The translations under genes were made by a program, and so were the position numbers. Below the pieces are notes generated by a model. The model was not told the origin of the DNA, made no database searches, and worked only from the letters and a program-made list of their open reading frames with translations. Below are positions 1-10,064 of a stretch of 64,000 bases of DNA, piece by piece. Position 1 is the first letter of the stretch, and each line of letters begins with the position of its first letter. Location: contig QANU01058774.1 of NCBI GenBank assembly GCA_003254905.1, positions 86,892-150,891 of the forward strand, given 5' to 3'. Source of the DNA: Nissolia schottii. Taxonomy: Eukaryota; Streptophyta; Magnoliopsida; Fabales; Fabaceae.

Positions 1-13
1 GGGGGGGGGGGGG
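1..13. other. Poly-G run at window start
   Basis: The window opens with 13 consecutive G. A similar G run abuts the N gap near 25153. Together they suggest a contig edge or sequencing artefact rather than biology. Confidence 0.5.
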
Positions 14-498
14 AGACAGAAGAAAATTATTAAAGAAGATTAAATAAAAGAAGTCCAGGGAATGTGAAGGGTAATGGATCCGCCATTGGTGGGGAAAGTA
101 GAAAAAGAGAAAACATTGGTATATCTTGGGGAACGCTGTTATTGCACATTGTCAACCAACACAACATGCAAATGCTAAATTAAAACTTTGTGTATTGCAA
201 TTATCATTTTCTGTATTTGATTTATAAAAGAAGAAACTCATTAAGACAAAAACAAGAAAGGGCAATGCTACAAAGGTTACCGATTCCTCGGCAAAGTAAC
301 CGTTTTTCCTATTGATTGAAGTCCACAACTGTCATCAGCTTTTCATATTTCCAATTATTGTTTTCACATAAATATTCAACACGTCATCACATGTATTAAA
401 CATAAAGCATCAACACATTTATTTACAGGTGAACCCACACAAATAACCATTATTGACAATGATTGAATAACATACAAAAAGTATTGATGATAACAAAC
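14..498. other. NAC intron 3 and flanking sequence
   Basis: This stretch lies downstream of the last visible NAC exon, whose donor site reads CAG|GTTTGT on the minus strand. It is AT-rich and shows no further coding exon. It is most simply the start of intron 3, with the C-terminal exon or exons beyond the left edge. Confidence 0.5.
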
Positions 499-1991
499 CT
501 GTACAACATCATTTCTCCCTTCAATGCATAAAGCACGACCATTGCCTTCAACACGTATCGGGTGGGCAATGGTAACTTTTTCCACAGGTTCCGCCCCAGG
601 AATCAATCCCCGTTCATCATCCCACTCCTCTTCAACAAAAGGTGCATATCGTTGCCCGTTTGGAGGTCCTATGTTATTTTTGTGAAACACTCTACACAAA
701 ACATATGCATCCTTCTCCATCCAGCAGAGAAATGCACAAAAATGATTAACCAACTGTTGTGAATTGTGATATAATAACAATGTCCATACTGTAGCACATA
801 GCAAACTAAACTTTCCACTTTTACTTAAGAACAAAGTTTCAAACTCCTGCATCCAAGTTTCACACACAATTTCGGTTTGGCAACCAAATAAAACAACAAA
901 GCTCCATATTTTTATCGACATCAAAATGAGGAGAGGAGAGCCCTCAGTTGCCGTGGGAAACAACACAAAATCATACAGTCTCAGTTGCCGTGGGAAACAA
1001 CACAAAATCATACAGTTTATGCTCATCTCACACTTCAAGTTCTAAACTCTATAATCTCACCTGGGGCTGAGAGGATCCAGCCCTAACCCTCTCCAGCTCT
1101 TCATCAACAAGCCTGTACTCATGCATCACCCAGTTGGTCCTCTTACCATCCGGAGCTCGACCACTATGAAACACCAGGGTTTTCTTCAACCCCACGGTCC
1201 TTTGGTCATGCTTAACGGGGCGATCATTCCCAGTGGCTTTCCAGTAACCTTTGTTTGTGGCCCTGTTCATTCTCCCACCATTGCCATACTTCTTGTCCAA
1301 TGCACTAAAGAAGTACCATTCCTGGTCCCTAGTCTTCAACTTGGACTTATCTGAACAAGCATTCAACACAAAATCATCTCAATGAGTTAACATAAACCTA
1401 AAAAAAACAAGAAACACGGACAAGAGCACAGAAACACCCCCCACTAAAGAAAACATCAAGAATACTAGATTTTTCCAACAGCCCATTAAAAATCTACCCA
1501 AGATAAACAAAACCCATGTCCAGAAAACCCACATTAAGCTAACCTGGGAAACCAAGCAGAAACCCAGAAACCAAAAAAATTAAAATAAATAAATAAATAA
1601 ATCAAGAAGCTCGAATTTTGACAGCAGAAATGAACCACAGAGGTGGTAAAATTGGGTGAAAGGAGTGACCTGAAAGGTCCCAGGGCTCGCTTTTGTAGAT
1701 GTCAACCTCAGATATTGCATCAAATCGGAAGTTTTTGCCACAAACCTTGCGCTTTAGGTAATAGATAACGAGCTCCTCGTCAGTGGGGTGGAACCTGAAA
1801 CCAGGAGCAAGAGAAGTAGGAGCAACCGCTGAAGCCGCAACAGCAGAAGCAGAAGCTGAAGCCGATGGTGCTGATGACGATGGTACTACTGATAGTGCTG
1901 TCACTGGTGGTGGTGGTGGCGGTAGTGGATTAAGTGTGGTGGGGGTGGTTGGTGGGGGAGGAGGAGGAAGAAGAAGGGTTTCGCGACCCAT
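499..1991 (-). CDS. NAC domain transcription factor, 3' incomplete
   Basis: A plant NAC transcription factor, expected to bind DNA in the nucleus. Three exons can be read on the minus strand: 1991-1670, 1350-1061 and 714-499 (322, 290 and 216 nt, 276 codons). All junctions are GT-AG and phases agree. Residues 61 to about 218 carry the NAC subdomains: [62 protein letters not shown] and [13 protein letters not shown]. The tail [16 protein letters not shown] resembles the NAC050/NAC052 and NAC078 group (family knowledge). The first 60 residues are unusual: two proline runs and a Ser/Ala-rich linker. I chose the ATG at 1991 because MGRE is the usual start in this group; an in-frame ATG at 2096 would add 35 residues. 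The regulatory C-terminal exon is outside the window, so membrane tethering cannot be judged. Confidence 0.9.
943..1016. repeat. 37-bp perfect tandem duplication in NAC intron 2
   Basis: Two identical 37-bp units lie head to tail at 943-979 and 980-1016, inside the intron between NAC exons 2 and 3. Perfect identity suggests a recent slippage event. No function is evident. Confidence 0.9.
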
Positions 1992-2096
1992 ATTGGGCGA
2001 AGCAAAGGGATTAGGGCTTTCTTTCACCCTGTTCTGTGGAGTTTGCCTAAGCAAAACGGAAAAGATGGGGCTCTTTGATTGAGGGTCAAGCAACAA

Positions 2097-3170
2097 AAGA
2101 AGGGTACCTTCAATGTCAAGAAATTCTAACGCTTCGTGGCTTCCAGGGATTGTTCTTATTTTTCTTTTTTATTTTTTTTTTTCTCAAAGAAAAAAAAAGA
2201 ATTGATTTTTTCTTTATATTGTGTTATTATATTTCTTTTGAACCCAAAAAAAAAAAATAATCCTACTTTTTTCCTTTAAGTTGGATTATTTATTATTCGT
2301 TTATTATTATTTATTTATTTATTTTAAATACTACCAGACAAAATCTGTATAATCTCAAACATAAATTCTCTAAAGTGAGAAGAGGTAAAATGAAAATTTT
2401 TACTGTTAGATCGATGCAGTAAAAAATGATTCGTAATTTCTCACTATTCACTTTATTAATTAGGGAATAAACATTCTTAATTAACCCTATAAAATAATGA
2501 TGCTCGGTTGGTATAATTGTTAAAAATAAAAATTCTTTTAATAAAATTTTGAGTTAAGTTTTGTGAATAATAAAGTAAGAGTTTAATTATAATTTAATGA
2601 TAATGTAAAAATTTTTTACATTATTATTAATCAAATTTTGTCACATAAATAAGAAGAATTGACTCTTTCACCCATTATTTGAAGTGATAGGAGTGTCTAC
2701 CGCTATGAGGTTAATAATTCTAACATTTCGTTAAGAGAAAATGAACCATTTTATTCAATGACACCTCTCGAGTTTAACAAGAGTCTAATTTGAGAAGTGT
2801 TAAATTAATCCTATGGCTATTATAGTTCGATTTATTTTTAAATGCGAGATTCTTTCTCTTGGGTTGCTTTACTGTAAATGAATAAAAAAACGGGGTAGAT
2901 AATGTGGATTCAATAGTAAAATTCCTGGAAACCACATGATCGGCTCTGTTTTTTTAACTGATTTTACTAATGGCAAATTTGGGAGTAAATTATTGGAGGT
3001 GATTTTCTTTTTTCATATTTGTAAGGTATTTGGGAGCATATTTGGGGCACACTTCCCCTCTATGGCCCATTGTTGTTATCCTTTGGTTCAAGAACCAAAC
3101 ATGTATTGCATTCCTAGTCAAGCCAAAAATATTATTTTGCAAATTGAAATTCATTGGATGTTGTGTAATT
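2097..3170. other. AT-rich intergenic region upstream of NAC
   Basis: This contains the NAC 5' region, with long A and T homopolymers at 2161-2265, and AT-rich sequence without a convincing gene. A small palindrome centred near 2615 (AATGTAAAAA...TTTTTACATT) resembles the core of a MITE seen at 48041. Reading frames here are short and lack recognisable domains. Confidence 0.4.
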
Positions 3171-3191
3171 AGAATAAGGAAATGTAACTAA

Positions 3192-3361
3192 CGAGAGTTG
3201 GTCCAAGTGGTAAGCGGTTTGGTATCGCTTAAATAAGGTCCCGAGTTCGAGACTTTGTGTACGTAGTTATCCCCGCTGTGAGACTTACCCGCCATAGCCA
3301 CGTGCGTGACCCGGATTAGTCAACGCTAAGCCTTGGATACCGTGTAAGTAACCTTAAAAAA
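3192..3361 (+). mobile_element. tRNA-derived SINE, copy 1
   Basis: A short retroposon of about 170 bp with a tRNA-like head. A box A-like segment (GGTCCAAGTGGTAAGC) is followed by a box B-like segment (GGTCCCGAGTTCGAGAC), a tRNA-unrelated body and a short A-rich tail. It is flanked by a 21-bp target-site duplication at 3171-3191 and 3362-3382 that differs at one base, which defines the ends precisely. Related copies lie at 14098 and 35835. Known tRNA-SINEs are transcribed by RNA polymerase III and mobilised by LINE enzymes. Confidence 0.88.
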
Positions 3362-3382
3362 AGAATAAGGAAATGTCACTAA

Positions 3383-3832
3383 TTTAGCAATGGTTCAGAG
3401 AATTTAATTATACTTTCATTTTGCAATTGTATATGCATTTAACTCTAAGAATTCAATTTCTATTTAATATTTTTTTTCCTTCATCCTTATCACTTTTAAT
3501 ATGATTTTATGTATAACTTTTTTTAAAAATTATGCATTTTTTGTGTATGAATTTTATTTAAAATAAAAACTAGAGGGTAAGGAAGGTAACAGGTATTCAT
3601 GAGTATGACTCCCACTACTTATACTTGTTTAATATTTTGCTATCCGTATTTGTTTTCATACCTCTCATGAGTACCCAATATTGTACTCTCGAATATTTGA
3701 ATCCTTGTAAATATTTGTGGTATCCGCGAGACTTGACAAAAATTAAAAGAAAAAATGGGAAAAAGGGAGAAATTTTAACTATAGGCCCACATCTCAAAGG
3801 AAAAAAATTTAATATCAACTCGCATCTTCTTT
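3383..3832. other. AT-rich intergenic, nothing recognised
   Basis: AT-rich sequence between the SINE and a MITE fragment. Short reading frames on both strands have no recognisable domain. Confidence 0.4.
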
Positions 3833-3905
3833 CATAGTTATCAAACTCCATCGTTAACTCGTAAGCTCGTACGAGTTTAGTTTTCAAAATCAAGTTAACT
3901 CGCTT
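3833..3905. mobile_element. Fragment of hAT-like MITE, related to the 8515 element
   Basis: The sequence begins CATAGTTATCAAACTC and continues with the AACTCGTAAGCTCGTACGAGTTTA pattern, matching the left end of the complete MITE at 8515. No matching right end was found nearby, so this looks like a truncated copy. Confidence 0.45.
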
Positions 3906-4109
3906 AAAAACATAGACTTCAGGAATTTGGATAAACTAAGATAAATCAGTTTAATTAGGGATAAACTCACAAGTTCATTGTTTAGTCAAAATTTAGCATT
4001 TCAAACCCAAACATATTATTTCACAACAAGCACTTTTGATTAGGACTTCCAAAATAAAAGATCTTGAATTGACAAAATAGAAGAGCTCTGGTGATCCATG
4101 AAGGACCCT

Positions 4110-4960
4110 ATGCTCAATGCAACATCTGATAATCAAACAATTATCCAACTCCATCCCTGATAAACTAGATGAAGAAAACTACTTGCCATGGCAACACCTC
4201 ATGTTAGCTTCAATCTAAGGTATCAATCTTGAGGATCACCTTGTCAAGGACAACCTTGTCAATAATTGATTCTACATCTTCTAATTCCACTTCTCCCGTC
4301 ACAACCTCACCCCCCCCAATGATCCCTATAGGTTATCTTGATATTACCTTTCCTGATAGGGTTAATTATAATCCTCTGAATATTCACCTAATGCAGACTA
4401 GGTCTAAGTATGTCGCAACCCTCCTTTCCTCTCTTGATCTTAGCACTTCAATTCCTCAGACAGTTCAACACGCCCTGCCCTTGAGTGTCCTCATTAGCTT
4501 CAGGCTATGCAAGAAGAATTTTCTACTCTATAGAAAACTCAGACCTAGTATGTTGTGCCTTGTCCTCCTATTATTAATCCGTAGTATGTAGGCAGGTGTT
4601 TAAATCAAGCACAATCCCAATGGTACTATATATATATAAATAAAAAAAACCACAAAACCTCCTTAGTTGCAAAGGAATTTAATCAAAAGCAAGGTTTATC
4701 CTGTATATTATGACCAAGTGTTCAGTCCAATCGTTAAACCATCCACCATTAGACTTATTTTGTCCATTGCATTATCCCAAAATTGAAAAATTAGACAATT
4801 TGAGTTTAATAATGTTTCTTTTTAAATGACAATCTTAATAAAATAGGATATATGCAGCAACCTCCAAGCTTTGTTTCTAAGGATTTGAAGATGGTTTGTC
4901 ACATGAATAAAGCTATCTATGAAATCAAACAAGCTTCTAGGGGTTGGTTCTCTACTCTTA
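4110..4960 (+). pseudogene. Decayed Copia (Ty1) retrotransposon fragment
   Basis: Three Copia-like segments can be read on the plus strand. Near 4145-4250 is a gag-type segment (DKLDEENYLPWQH, then an in-frame stop). Near 4390-4600 is the sequence before reverse transcriptase (HLMQTRSK, LQAMQEEFSTL). At about 4850-4955 is a reverse transcriptase segment (MQQPPSF, MNKAIYEIKQASRGWF). The normal gag-protease-integrase distance is missing, so the copy is internally deleted and carries stops and frameshifts. It is non-functional. Confidence 0.75.
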
Positions 4961-4966
4961 GCCCTA

Positions 4967-6709
4967 TGTTTTAATTAACTGTTTTGATTAAACATATTTA
5001 AAACATAAAATGAAAGTGATGAGATGAGAAATTATGGGTTTATAAGCTTATTTTGAGACTTGAGGAAGGAAAGGGGAGTGGAATGAGGGAAAATGGGAGC
5101 TATGAGGGTTGGATTATAAGGAGTGAACGACCTTGTCCTCCAATCCAAGTCCTTGTTGTGGGTGGCTACTGTTCTTAGGTCTGAGAGTAAGAGTTTTTAT
5201 TGTTCCTCAAAGACACCCTTAGGTTAGGGTTTCTCTTTGAAAGGTTTATGGATTGGAGGGATTTGGATCTTGCCTCACATCCCAAGATGTCATGGAATCC
5301 ATTCCTATGCCTTTTGATAAGCTTTTTAGGTCTTAGAGAGCAACAATGGTAGAAATACGATTTGAAGGTGCTGCCAAGATCGGAGTACCATTTCTTCATC
5401 TAGAGTCCAAATGAAAAAAATTTTGACTCCATTTCATGTGGAATGAAAGGACCTAAAACTTTCATGAAGAAGCCTTTGGCAATTTCAGATCAAAAATGGG
5501 AGAAACAAGGCATTCTTCACTGCAACAAGTCAAGGCAAAGCAATGCTTCGCTACAACGAAAGCCTATCAATGTACGACCTCCAGATCAGCTTTGAGTCAA
5601 TGCTAAGACATCCAAACAGTACTCTAATATGGTACCCTTCGCTACAGTGAAGGATCCTTCGTTGTAGCAAAGAAGAACAGTAATATGGAGTTTACACACC
5701 AAAATCGAGCTCCCATTGCTCTCCAGCTCGGTTTTCTCCTTCTAAACCTCCATTTCTTGTAATTTTTCTATTCTTTATGTTTTGTTTATATTTTTGCTTT
5801 ATTATTTTGTTGTAATTAGGCGGTTAATCCCCCCCTGATTAAGCTGTAGTTAGAGAACTAGTTATTCCCGCTTAGTTTCAAATTAGTGGAGTGGTTATCC
5901 CCCACTTAGTTACTAATTGGCATAGTGGATTACCCCTACCTAAGCTATATTCAAACAGAGTGGATTACCCCTGTTTAATTTACATTATGTCTCTTTAATT
6001 TCCTTTTCCTTGTGTAAGGTTTTCTAATGATTGATGTTGTTTATGTTTTATGCTTTAACTATGTTCTCATATGATTCTAATTCCTCCTACAAATTCAGTC
6101 ATGTTATAATTAATGATTATTAATTATAACATAACTAGTAGTTGTTCCATGTTGATATTGAGATGTGCATATCATGCATGGTTTAAGCTAAACTTGGAAC
6201 GTTTGATTGATCGATTAAATGAGACTAGTTTGGTAACATAAGGAATTGGGTAATTTTGATATAAATTAGATTGTGCAATTGGGACATAAGCTAATACAAC
6301 TTCATAGAACCATGATAGAACCATGATAATGGAAGACTAAGTTTAATGTTGGCTAAAACCTTAACTAAAATTGCGATTGTGGTTTTATTAAGTAACATTG
6401 CGTACTAGTAAACAATGGTGTAACTAGTAAATCAATCATCTATGAGACCTGAACTCTTCAAGGACATCAACAACAATCATCAATCTGCAAAATTCCTTAT
6501 ACAAGTAATTTTTATCAATTGTTTAAAATTATAATTAAAACCAACATCCACAAACAAAAGTCCCCCAGTTTTATTGTTCAAGATTAACTAATGTTCTTCC
6601 TTAAGAGACGACTTGAGTTAGCTCCTATACTACCCTTTGTTCTGGGGAAAGTAAATTTATAAATTTAATTTGAAGCCGCATTAAAATCAAATGACGTTTT
6701 GGTACATAT
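4967..6709 (+). repeat. Possible long Gypsy (Athila-like) LTR
   Basis: A stretch of about 1.7 kb begins TGTTTTAATT and ends GTACATATCA. Near its right end is a segment (AGACGACTTGAG, TTCTGGGGAAAGTAA) that recalls the 3' part of Athila-type LTRs from general knowledge. The flanking pentamers (CCCTA and CCCCC) do not match well, so the boundaries are unproven. It may instead be unrelated sequence next to the Tat-like element. Confidence 0.3.
5820..5985 (+). repeat. Degenerate tandem repeat, about 33-bp unit
   Basis: About five imperfect units share the theme AGTGGATTACCCC followed by TTAGTTNNNAATT-like sequence. It lies inside the putative LTR at 4967-6709. No coding potential was seen. Confidence 0.55.
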
Positions 6710-6999
6710 CACCCCCCTTGCCTCATAGGAATAGGGAGAAATCTCCTTCCCCAACACCATGACAAAGGAGGTCCCACAGGACCCCTTATTCAGAGTGCTA
6801 ACACCGAAGCCCTCCTCTACGACAATCATTGTCCCAGACTCGGCACTCTCAAGGACTGAGCTAACATGACTGACCTCGACAACACAGAAACCCTCTGAGG
6901 CAAATTGGCGACTCGAATTCTGAAGGCTCCATCCATTCCAATCCATTTTGGGGTTCAGGAAGACAATCATTGGATGGAGGGACTATCATAAACGATAGC

Positions 7000-9215
7000 C
7001 TTTTCTCTAATGATATTTTTCGCATCAATCAACCGAAGAATTTCATGCTCTCTCAAAATGCTAAAGCCTATGATGGAACTACAAACCCATAGGAGGACCT
7101 CATGGCATTTAAGTCCAAGACTTGGTTGATGTAAGCATCAGACGCTACGCTTTGTAGAGCATTTCCTCTAAATCTCACTGGACCAGCGTAGAAGTGGTTG
7201 TTCTCCTTGTTGAAGAAATCGATCTCCAGCTTCGAAGACCTTTCCCAAAAGTTTGTGTTACAATTTATCAGGAGCAAGAGGAAACCAAAGACAACCTTAG
7301 GTCTTTGGGCCTTAACCAAGGAGAGAATGAGTTATTACGCAAATACCTAGAGTACTTCAACAGGGAGGCCAACTTGGTGGAGAACATTACAACTAAACAA
7401 AGGTTGATGGCATTGTGCTTTAGAGTTCGTTTGCGGACCCAGTTCTTGGAAGAAGTCGTCAGACAAGAACCAAAGACACTTGAAGAATTCAACCAAAGAT
7501 TTGAAGTGCACATTAACAAGGAAGAAGGAAGGAAAGCTTCATAGAGAAAGGATCCTTAACCACTAGAAGGCCAAATCAAGAGCATTCAAAGAAGAAAGAC
7601 CTGCTTTCAAAGTCAGGAAAGCAATAGAATTGGACCAAGCTAACAACGACTTAGTTACAAATCTTGAAGGGGGTAGTCAATCTTGTTTATATTCTGCCAC
7701 CCAGGCTGCTAAGAAATGTATCCAAAGGAAAAAAAACCTCCTATTTTGTGAGTTTCATCAGTCCTATTGCCATAAGACTAACAATTGTATTAACCTTAGG
7801 GAAGCCTTGGAGGAGTCCATTCAATAGGAAAGGAGTTTCATGGCACAATTTGTGAGGAGTAGGGGTAAGAAGCCCAAAACGCAAACGTCTCCTGACTCTA
7901 TGGTGCTTAAAAGGAATACTAGAAGAAAAAGAAGTGAGAAACCTGATTCCTCATATGTTGATGATAATGAGGGTGATAGGGACCTCAGAATAATTAATAC
8001 CATCTTAGGTGGGTTCGGAAGTGGGGGTGAGTTTAGATCTGTAAGGAAAAAGCACTTTAAGGAGATAATGCATGTATCCACCGGAGATTGTGCTCATAGA
8101 AAATCCCCTCCCCCGATGTCACCGATCAATTTCACCAATGAGGATGGCGAAGAAGTCACCTTGGGTCATGATGATGCAATGATCATCTCAGTCGTCATGG
8201 TTAATGCCAAAGTAAAAAGATTCTTAATTGATCAAGGAACCTTGACAGACATTTTGTTTCACGATGCCTTCAACAAGCTTGGGCTTGATCCTTCTGACTT
8301 GAAGGCCCTCAAATCAGAGCTGATAAGTTTCATAGGAAAGTGTATAAATCCAAGCTGATATACCACCCAGCACTTCACTTTCAGACTCGACTCAATAGTT
8401 GAACTGAGAAAAATAGCTTCTTATTGGTTAACCAATCATTGGCGTACAATGTTGTTATCGGCTGAAAAATGCTAAACAAGCTAGGAGTTGTGGTATCTAC
8501 CTTGCACCTGGCCACATGGTTATTAAACTCTCGAGTTAACTCGTAAACTCTTACGAGTTTATGATTTTACTACACGAAACGAGTTAACACTTATGTAAAC
8601 TCTTTTTTGGTAAACTCGTATGAGTTTAAGTAAACTCTCGATTCTACCAGCGAGTTTACGTGTTAAAATCTATCTACGAGTTTACCAGTTTACCTCAAAA
8701 TGTACAAATTTTGTAACTTTGTTAGATACTTACCAAACAAAATTTTATATTAGATAATATATATTGAGTTTATTTAGCTAATTTAATATATTTATCATAA
8801 TTGATCTATGTTTTATTGAACTATAAAATAATACCGATATTAAATAAAATAAGACATAACTGCTAAGTGTCATGCATTAAGGTGTATTTTATGATATTTC
8901 TTTTATTAATTTAATTTAAAGTTAACATTATTCAATTTTAATTATAAATACAATATTTAATCGTTTAATTCTTAATTATATTGCTTATAACATAATTTTT
9001 TTACGTATGTAAACTCATACGATTTTACGAGTCGAGTTTACGATTCGAGTTTGCGGAGACTCCACGAGTTTACTTAAACTCTCGAGTTTGACAACCTTGC
9101 CTGGCCATGAAGTTTCCTTCAGAAAAAGGTGAATTTATCACAGTGAAAGTTGATCAGTTACTCTCAACGAGATGCTACCAGGCAAGCCTAGGAGTGGGGC
9201 ATAGGAAAAAAGCTC
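7000..9215 (+). pseudogene. Gypsy gag-protease remnant
   Basis: A gag-like segment runs from about 7040 (NQPKNFMLSQNAKAYDGT) through SDATLCRAFPLNLTGPA, with three in-frame stops. It continues after a frameshift as an open stretch at 7194-7541 (QGENELLRKYLEYFN, FRVRLRTQFLEEVVRQEPK). At about 7745-7790 is a zinc-knuckle-like CEFHQSYCHKTNNC. From 7840 an open stretch of 172 codons holds the retropepsin-like core KRFLIDQGTLTDILF. After the MITE insertion the same protein resumes with LAMKFPSEKG and CYQASLGV near 9105-9195. Reverse transcriptase, RNase H and integrase were not found. The copy cannot be functional. Confidence 0.75.
8515..9099. mobile_element. hAT-like MITE, 585 bp, inserted in Gypsy protease region
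   Basis: The element starts CATGGTTATTAAACTC, and the reverse complement of its other end is CAAGGTTGTCAAACTC. It is flanked by the perfect 8-bp duplication CCTGGCCA at 8507-8514 and 9100-9107. Removing it and one duplication restores a continuous Gypsy reading (...STLHLAMKFPSEKG). An 8-bp duplication with CA-rich terminal repeats fits the hAT superfamily. No transposase is present. Subterminal zones are filled with ACTCGTAAACTCG-like repeats in both orientations. Confidence 0.85.
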
Positions 9216-10064
9216 AGGAAAAGAACTCCAAGACCAAAGCTGAGGTCATGGTGGTAGACCTTTGTGTCTAAGATTGTCCAACACCCGAATAAGGAAAGCT
9301 AATCCCCAATCGAAAAGGAACTGATCACTTAAAAGAGGCCCTAGAAAAAGGGCCATGCTAGCCAAATGTTATGATATGCTTAGAGACCCTGCATGCTTGG
9401 AATGCAAGAGGATACCCCTGACCTGGGTTTTCTCCTCAATGGAGGTTTAGTCAGGGTTTTTAACGGGCTTGAATACCGAACGATATCCAACTCAGTCATT
9501 AATAAAAAATTTATCTTTTATTTGCTACTTGTGCATGCACGAGAAAAGATCACCTTCCCAGACAAAAGTCTGAAGGCCAACCAAAGGGGTCATAAACTCA
9601 AAAAAAAAAAAACCATGGTAACAAAAAAGATACCCTAGAGACAAGCTTGGATGCAAGTTTAGGGTAATCAACAATTAGTCACCAAAACGTGCCCAGCGAC
9701 TGGTGTTGGTCAAAATGGGTAGGAGGGAGGAGTTATAACACTTGATCTGTAGCGTCAAAGGACCTAGAGTTCTAGGTTGCTACTCTCAAGCTGCAATAAG
9801 CATGCACAATATAAAACAACCTATAACCAAGTTGCTCAAATAATTCAAGAATAAATGGCGTAAAAATATAATGCATGCAACAGATGCAAACGTACAAGAG
9901 TTAAAAAATCTTGTAGCAAAACATTCAAAAGGTGTTACAAATATCAAATAACTAAGGCACAAGTTTCTCAATCAAATACAAAGGGAAATGGGCATTCCCT
10001 TAATATGTTAATACAAACCAATAAGAATTAAGCCCATACAAAAGGTGCAATGAAAAAAGGGAGG

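Noticed and set aside
1992..2096. Upstream in-frame ATG for the NAC protein
   Set aside because: The added residues are not NAC-like, and MGRE at 1991 fits the family start. It is possible but less likely.
3192..3260. A tRNA gene
   Set aside because: The box A/B-like segments lack a complete cloverleaf and the unit repeats with flanking target duplications, so it is a SINE head.
4967..6709. Treating this as a proven 5' LTR of the Tat-like element
   Set aside because: It does not share the phrases of the 3' LTR ending at 13860, and its flanking pentamers do not match. It is kept only as a low-confidence LTR.
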